NCBI GenBank assembly: GCA_951217055.1
Contig: OX578280.1
Coordinates: 46,999,882-47,063,881, forward strand
From: Gerris lacustris
Taxonomy: Eukaryota; Arthropoda; Insecta; Hemiptera; Gerridae
Reading direction: 5' to 3'
Length of the DNA: 64,000 nt
Of the stretch, positions 62,001 through 64,000 are shown one piece after another (position 1 is the stretch's first letter; the number at the start of each line of letters is the position of its first letter). The notes beneath the pieces are model-generated. The model saw only the letters and a list, made by a program, of their open reading frames with translations, did no database searches and was not told where the DNA came from. Both the position numbers and the translations under genes were made by a program.

Positions 62001-64000
62001 TGACTATATAATAATACAAGATTAAAATGGTTCAATAACTAATACAGAAGGCTAGATTTATCGTTCAATTAGATAAAAGTGGTAAAGAATCATACATTCA
62101 AAATTTTCTTTCAAAGTATTTCTGATAGGTAGTCTTGGAATCTAAGAACCAATTTGATTTTGATTTCTTTCTTATATTTTCACTGATGCTGAAAAAGATA
62201 GTAAAAAGCTAACCCAGTCACAGATTGAATTTAATAATTGATTTTAAGGTTAAAGCAATACCTAAGGACTTACTTGTGGAAAACAGTTAAGAGTTTTGAG
62301 ACTATCTTTGAGAAATCTATTTTTTTGCTTCCGAGCTTACCAAAGATAACGGAAGTATTGTGTTCACTTTTGAGACCGAAAAAGTTTTATGTCTCCGATT
62401 TTAAAAATTCCAAGACAGAAATCCGTTTCAGGCATCAGGGAACATTTTTGGTCTCGTGTCTGTCTGTCTGTGTGTCCACGAATTATGAAACGTGTGACGA
62501 TAACTTGAGTAAATGTCAAACGATTTTGATGAAATTTGGTAGACATGTTCATTTTACCAATGCCCAGGACGAGTTCGTTGGACAACCTTATCCGTCCAAG
62601 CGTTCACGAGCAACGCTCGCGTAAACGTGGACTTCAACTTTAAAATTGGAATTTTAGGTCGAGGAAAAAATCTAACTTCATCTATTCAATGAGACAAACG
62701 TTTTTTTCAAATACAATTTTATAGTAAAACCAACAGCGACACCGCTATGAAGCATTAAAGATCGCTAAAACCATTAATAGTTTTTACACAATAAACAATA
62801 TAACAGTAAAGTAATATAACAATAATGTTAATGTTAATATAACAATAAAGTACATGATAGGATGCGAGGAAGCTATGTGCCACACTAATTGGCAGTCTAT
62901 TTTTTTATTTATTGATAAAACTTTCAAATGTTATCAAGAAGTTTAATAATTGCGATAAAAAAAAGTCTAATTTGATTACCCATAAGTAGTATGTGAATTG
63001 GAGAGCAAATATGGCTATTCCTTCGTTATCGTAGCTACCTGCTACAGACCTGCTGATGTAGCCTGGGACTATAGCCATGAAGCAGGCTGCAAATAGACCA
63101 GCTCCTGAATTCCATAGCTCTTTTGTCAATAAATAAGTGGCAATAGCTGTCAAACCACTGAAACAAAATAGGCATTCATTAAGCATTCAAATGGATTCAA
63201 CTCAACTAATAAAATAAAGGTTTGAAGTGTTTCTCTTCAAAGAATGTTAAAATATCAACATATATGAGTCAGATAATTATAAATAAAAACAATTGTACTA
63301 CAAAAATAACTTTATTTGATAGATTATGTTAAGAGGCTAATTGGCAGTAATATAACTTCAGCTTTCAAATTTAGAACTGTTCTGTAATGACCCGACACTT
63401 TGTTGATCAAGACATAACAAAAACACAAAAATGATAGATACATTTTAATTCATTTAGAAATAATTAACTATTGGAAATAATTAACTATTAGAGAGCAATT
63501 TCCACCAGTAGATGGTTCATCAAAACCACACATACTTAACATATTATAAACCATAATAAAGGAATAACATTGTCTGTCCTCGTAAATAATATTCCTTTAA
63601 GATTACCTCCATAATTGCTTCCATATAAAATATTATAGACCTTAGTTAGATGAATTCACATAGTCAGATACTTTCTTGCCTAAACCATTTGTAGAGAGTA
63701 GGAACGAAATGAAATATTAAAACCTTGCATATTCCACTCTGAGATACCTCAAATTAATATAGGGATCAAGGTAATATTGACACGCTGTCTGGAAAGGACA
63801 GAACATCAAATATAATAAAGTTTGGTCCCACAATAAATATTAGTTTAAAAAAAAAAAAATGGTTGTTTACCTGAATACAGGAGCTAAGAAGACACATATG
63901 TCTCTTATATGTACAGGAATGTTGAGAAGACTAAGTATATAGTGTATACTGCCTGATGTGAGCATAAGACCAGGATAGACAGTGCCTCCGACTATCCTGC
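52932..64000 (-). CDS. Stt3B: STT3B, catalytic subunit of oligosaccharyltransferase (3' part, 14 exons)
   Basis: STT3B transfers the oligosaccharide from dolichol pyrophosphate to Asn in N-X-S/T sequons of proteins entering the ER. Fourteen exons with consistent phases give 692 codons of the C-terminal part; animal STT3B is roughly 800 residues, so about 100 N-terminal residues, including the first acidic DxD loop, lie beyond the right edge. Exons, 5' to 3': 64000-63871, 63157-62980, 61725-61660, 61186-60988, 59368-59197, 58878-58700, 58208-57991, 57839-57652, 57545-57374, 56659-56486, 56070-55957, 54727-54603, 54184-54097, 53009-52932. Visible motifs: multiple hydrophobic membrane spans; SVSEHQP (external loop 5 catalytic Glu); WWDYG in the lumenal domain; own sequons in [12 protein letters not shown]; and the DxxKxxxM motif within [12 protein letters not shown]. 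The acidic [10 protein letters not shown] segment before LYDKAGK and the basic tail [14 protein letters not shown] point to STT3B rather than STT3A. It is convergent with CCAP. Confidence 0.97.
53586..53672. repeat. 20-bp tandem repeat, four copies (STT3B intron)
   Basis: Units of aatacattaaaagtaacaat repeat with almost no change. Confidence 0.95.
53832..53883. repeat. Inverted repeat (hairpin) in STT3B intron
   Basis: aagcataagataaaagaatg is followed after 10-12 bases by its near-complement cattcttttatcttctgctt. Confidence 0.75.
54097..54184 (-). CDS. Stt3B: STT3B exon ([12 protein letters not shown])
   Basis: Completes Arg and reads [20 protein letters not shown] then SSSNYISKK. Acceptor tgttacag, donor AAG|GTAAAC, phase 0 end. 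Confidence 0.93.
54603..54727 (-). CDS. Stt3B: STT3B exon ([11 protein letters not shown] to WLVRIY)
   Basis: Reads [20 protein letters not shown], then [20 protein letters not shown] and Y plus two bases. Acceptor tttttag, donor CAG|GTTAGC. Confidence 0.97.
55957..56070 (-). CDS. Stt3B: STT3B exon ([14 protein letters not shown])
   Basis: Reads [20 protein letters not shown] then [18 protein letters not shown], a strongly conserved STT3 lumenal segment. 38 codons, phase 0 both ends. Donor CAG|GTAACC. Confidence 0.97.
56486..56659 (-). CDS. Stt3B: STT3B exon with DK motif
   Basis: Reads [20 protein letters not shown], then [38 protein letters not shown]. The DxxKxxxM arrangement (D-I-N-K-F-L-W-M) is the eukaryotic DK motif that lines the sequon pocket. 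Phase 0 both ends. Confidence 0.97.
57374..57545 (-). CDS. Stt3B: STT3B exon with WWDYG motif
   Basis: Reads [20 protein letters not shown], then [20 protein letters not shown] and [17 protein letters not shown] is the signature that recognises the +2 Ser/Thr of the sequon. The enzyme's own NNT and NNS sequons follow. Donor CTG|GTAATA. Confidence 0.98.
57652..57839 (-). CDS. Stt3B: STT3B exon (last membrane span, start of lumenal domain)
   Basis: Reads [20 protein letters not shown], a hydrophobic span, then [20 protein letters not shown] and DG. This leads into the lumenal catalytic domain. Acceptor tttcag, donor CGG|GTAACT. Confidence 0.95.
57991..58208 (-). CDS. Stt3B: STT3B exon with acidic STT3B-type insert
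   Basis: Reads [20 protein letters not shown], another span, then [20 protein letters not shown] and [11 protein letters not shown]. The cytosolic Asp/Ser-rich insert before LYDK is typical of STT3B and absent or shorter in STT3A. Donor AAG|GTGATC, phase 0. Confidence 0.95.
58700..58878 (-). CDS. Stt3B: STT3B exon with SVSEHQP catalytic loop
   Basis: Reads [20 protein letters not shown] then [23 protein letters not shown] is the eukaryotic form of the external-loop-5 motif whose Glu helps bind the acceptor Asn and the metal. It ends NINDERVF plus one base. Donor TCG|GTAAGT. Confidence 0.97.
59197..59368 (-). CDS. Stt3B: STT3B exon (membrane spans)
   Basis: Reads [17 protein letters not shown] through two hydrophobic spans to GFIAPWSG plus two bases. 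Acceptor ttatttag, donor GAAG|GTATGC. Phases agree with the neighbouring exons. Confidence 0.95.
59779..59922. repeat. Intronic repeat R6, copy 1 (STT3B)
   Basis: 144 bases from atttgtagagagtaggaacg to gttagatccc. The first 75 bases are nearly identical to copies at 61349 and 63687, in the same orientation; the rest is more diverged. Confidence 0.9.
60988..61186 (-). CDS. Stt3B: STT3B exon ([17 protein letters not shown])
   Basis: Begins with [19 protein letters not shown], a hallmark STT3 membrane segment, and ends [14 protein letters not shown] plus one base. Acceptor ttgttgcag, donor CAG|GTTAGT. Confidence 0.97.
61349..61491. repeat. Intronic repeat R6, copy 2 (STT3B)
   Basis: Same start and end words as copy 1, in the intron between the 60988-61186 and 61660-61725 exons. 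Confidence 0.9.
61660..61725 (-). CDS. Stt3B: STT3B exon (22 codons)
   Basis: A 66-nt exon reading [20 protein letters not shown] plus YM, phase 0 on both sides, acceptor attgttcag and donor ATG|GTGAGA. It matches the conserved segment following FTYYLW. Confidence 0.95.
62328..62906 (+). mobile_element. Chimeric R1/R4 repeat, full length (STT3B intron)
   Basis: Starts GCTTCCGAGCTTACCAAAG as R1, carries the R4 body (acatgttcattttaccaatg, gacgagttcgttggacaacc, aaattggaattttaggtcg, agcgacaccgctatgaag), and ends with the R1 3' end (atgcgaggaagctatgtgcc, then attggcagtctattttt). It shows that R1 and R4 are parts of one superfamily with shared ends. Confidence 0.8.
62980..63157 (-). CDS. Stt3B: STT3B exon ([12 protein letters not shown] segment)
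   Basis: It reads [15 protein letters not shown] through [17 protein letters not shown] to FTYYLW. The [11 protein letters not shown] stretch is the conserved second acidic (DxE-type) motif region of STT3. Acceptor gtttcag, donor TGG|GTAATC. Confidence 0.96.
63687..63829. repeat. Intronic repeat R6, copy 3 (STT3B)
   Basis: Same unit again, ending about 40 bases downstream (on the coding strand) of the 63871-64000 exon donor. Confidence 0.9.
63871..64000 (-). CDS. Stt3B: STT3B exon (window edge; membrane segment after first catalytic loop)
   Basis: It reads [16 protein letters not shown] onward to VFLAPVFS, the conserved STT3 segment directly after the first lumenal loop. The donor is TTCAG|GTAAAC, phase 2. 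The exon continues beyond position 64000. Confidence 0.95.

Noticed and set aside
62238..62624. 128-codon frame on the plus strand
   Set aside because: It is a chance frame over the R1/R4 repeat inside an STT3B intron; similar frames recur at 34598 and 45973 for the same reason.

Overview
The window is animal nuclear DNA, almost certainly from an insect. It is AT-rich and dense in interspersed repeats. It holds two spliced genes with GT-AG introns, one of which encodes the arthropod neuropeptide CCAP. I cannot fix the insect order from the sequence; a hemipteran-like genome is only an impression.

Layout. Positions 1 to about 39,000 contain no gene I can support. They hold transposable-element copies, minisatellites, tRNA-like SINEs and featureless AT-rich DNA. 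The best-defined elements are a 211-bp hAT MITE at 3736-3946 with a perfect 8-bp target duplication; a 114-bp palindromic element at 21956-22069 with a 9-bp duplication; a 3.4-kb element with terminal inverted repeats of about 750 bp at 27296-30679; and a 3.4-kb hAT-type element at 34415-37811, flanked by an 8-bp duplication, that carries a head-to-head pair of another repeat plus a 62-bp satellite array. A decayed non-LTR reverse-transcriptase fragment lies at about 24585-24935.

Positions 39182-47700 (+ strand) hold the CCAP precursor gene in five coding exons: signal peptide, spacer, the first seven residues of CCAP, the last two residues of CCAP with its amidation glycine and dibasic site, and a C-terminal tail. 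The junction between coding exons 2 and 3 is out of frame by one base as assembled. Introns 2 and 3 are full of repeats.

Positions 52932-64000 (- strand, convergent with CCAP) hold the C-terminal 692 codons of the oligosaccharyltransferase catalytic subunit STT3B in 14 exons. The gene runs off the right edge; all catalytic motifs except the first are in the window. STT3B glycosylates secretory proteins in the ER and CCAP is a secreted peptide, but the two genes are simply neighbours and I see no sign of joint regulation.

I found no bacterial-type operon, CRISPR array, rRNA or intact tRNA gene, and no clear evidence of a new biological system. The most unusual items are the satellite-carrying hAT element, the CCAP frame conflict, three near-identical repeats in introns of STT3B, and a repeat family with a hammerhead-like core.
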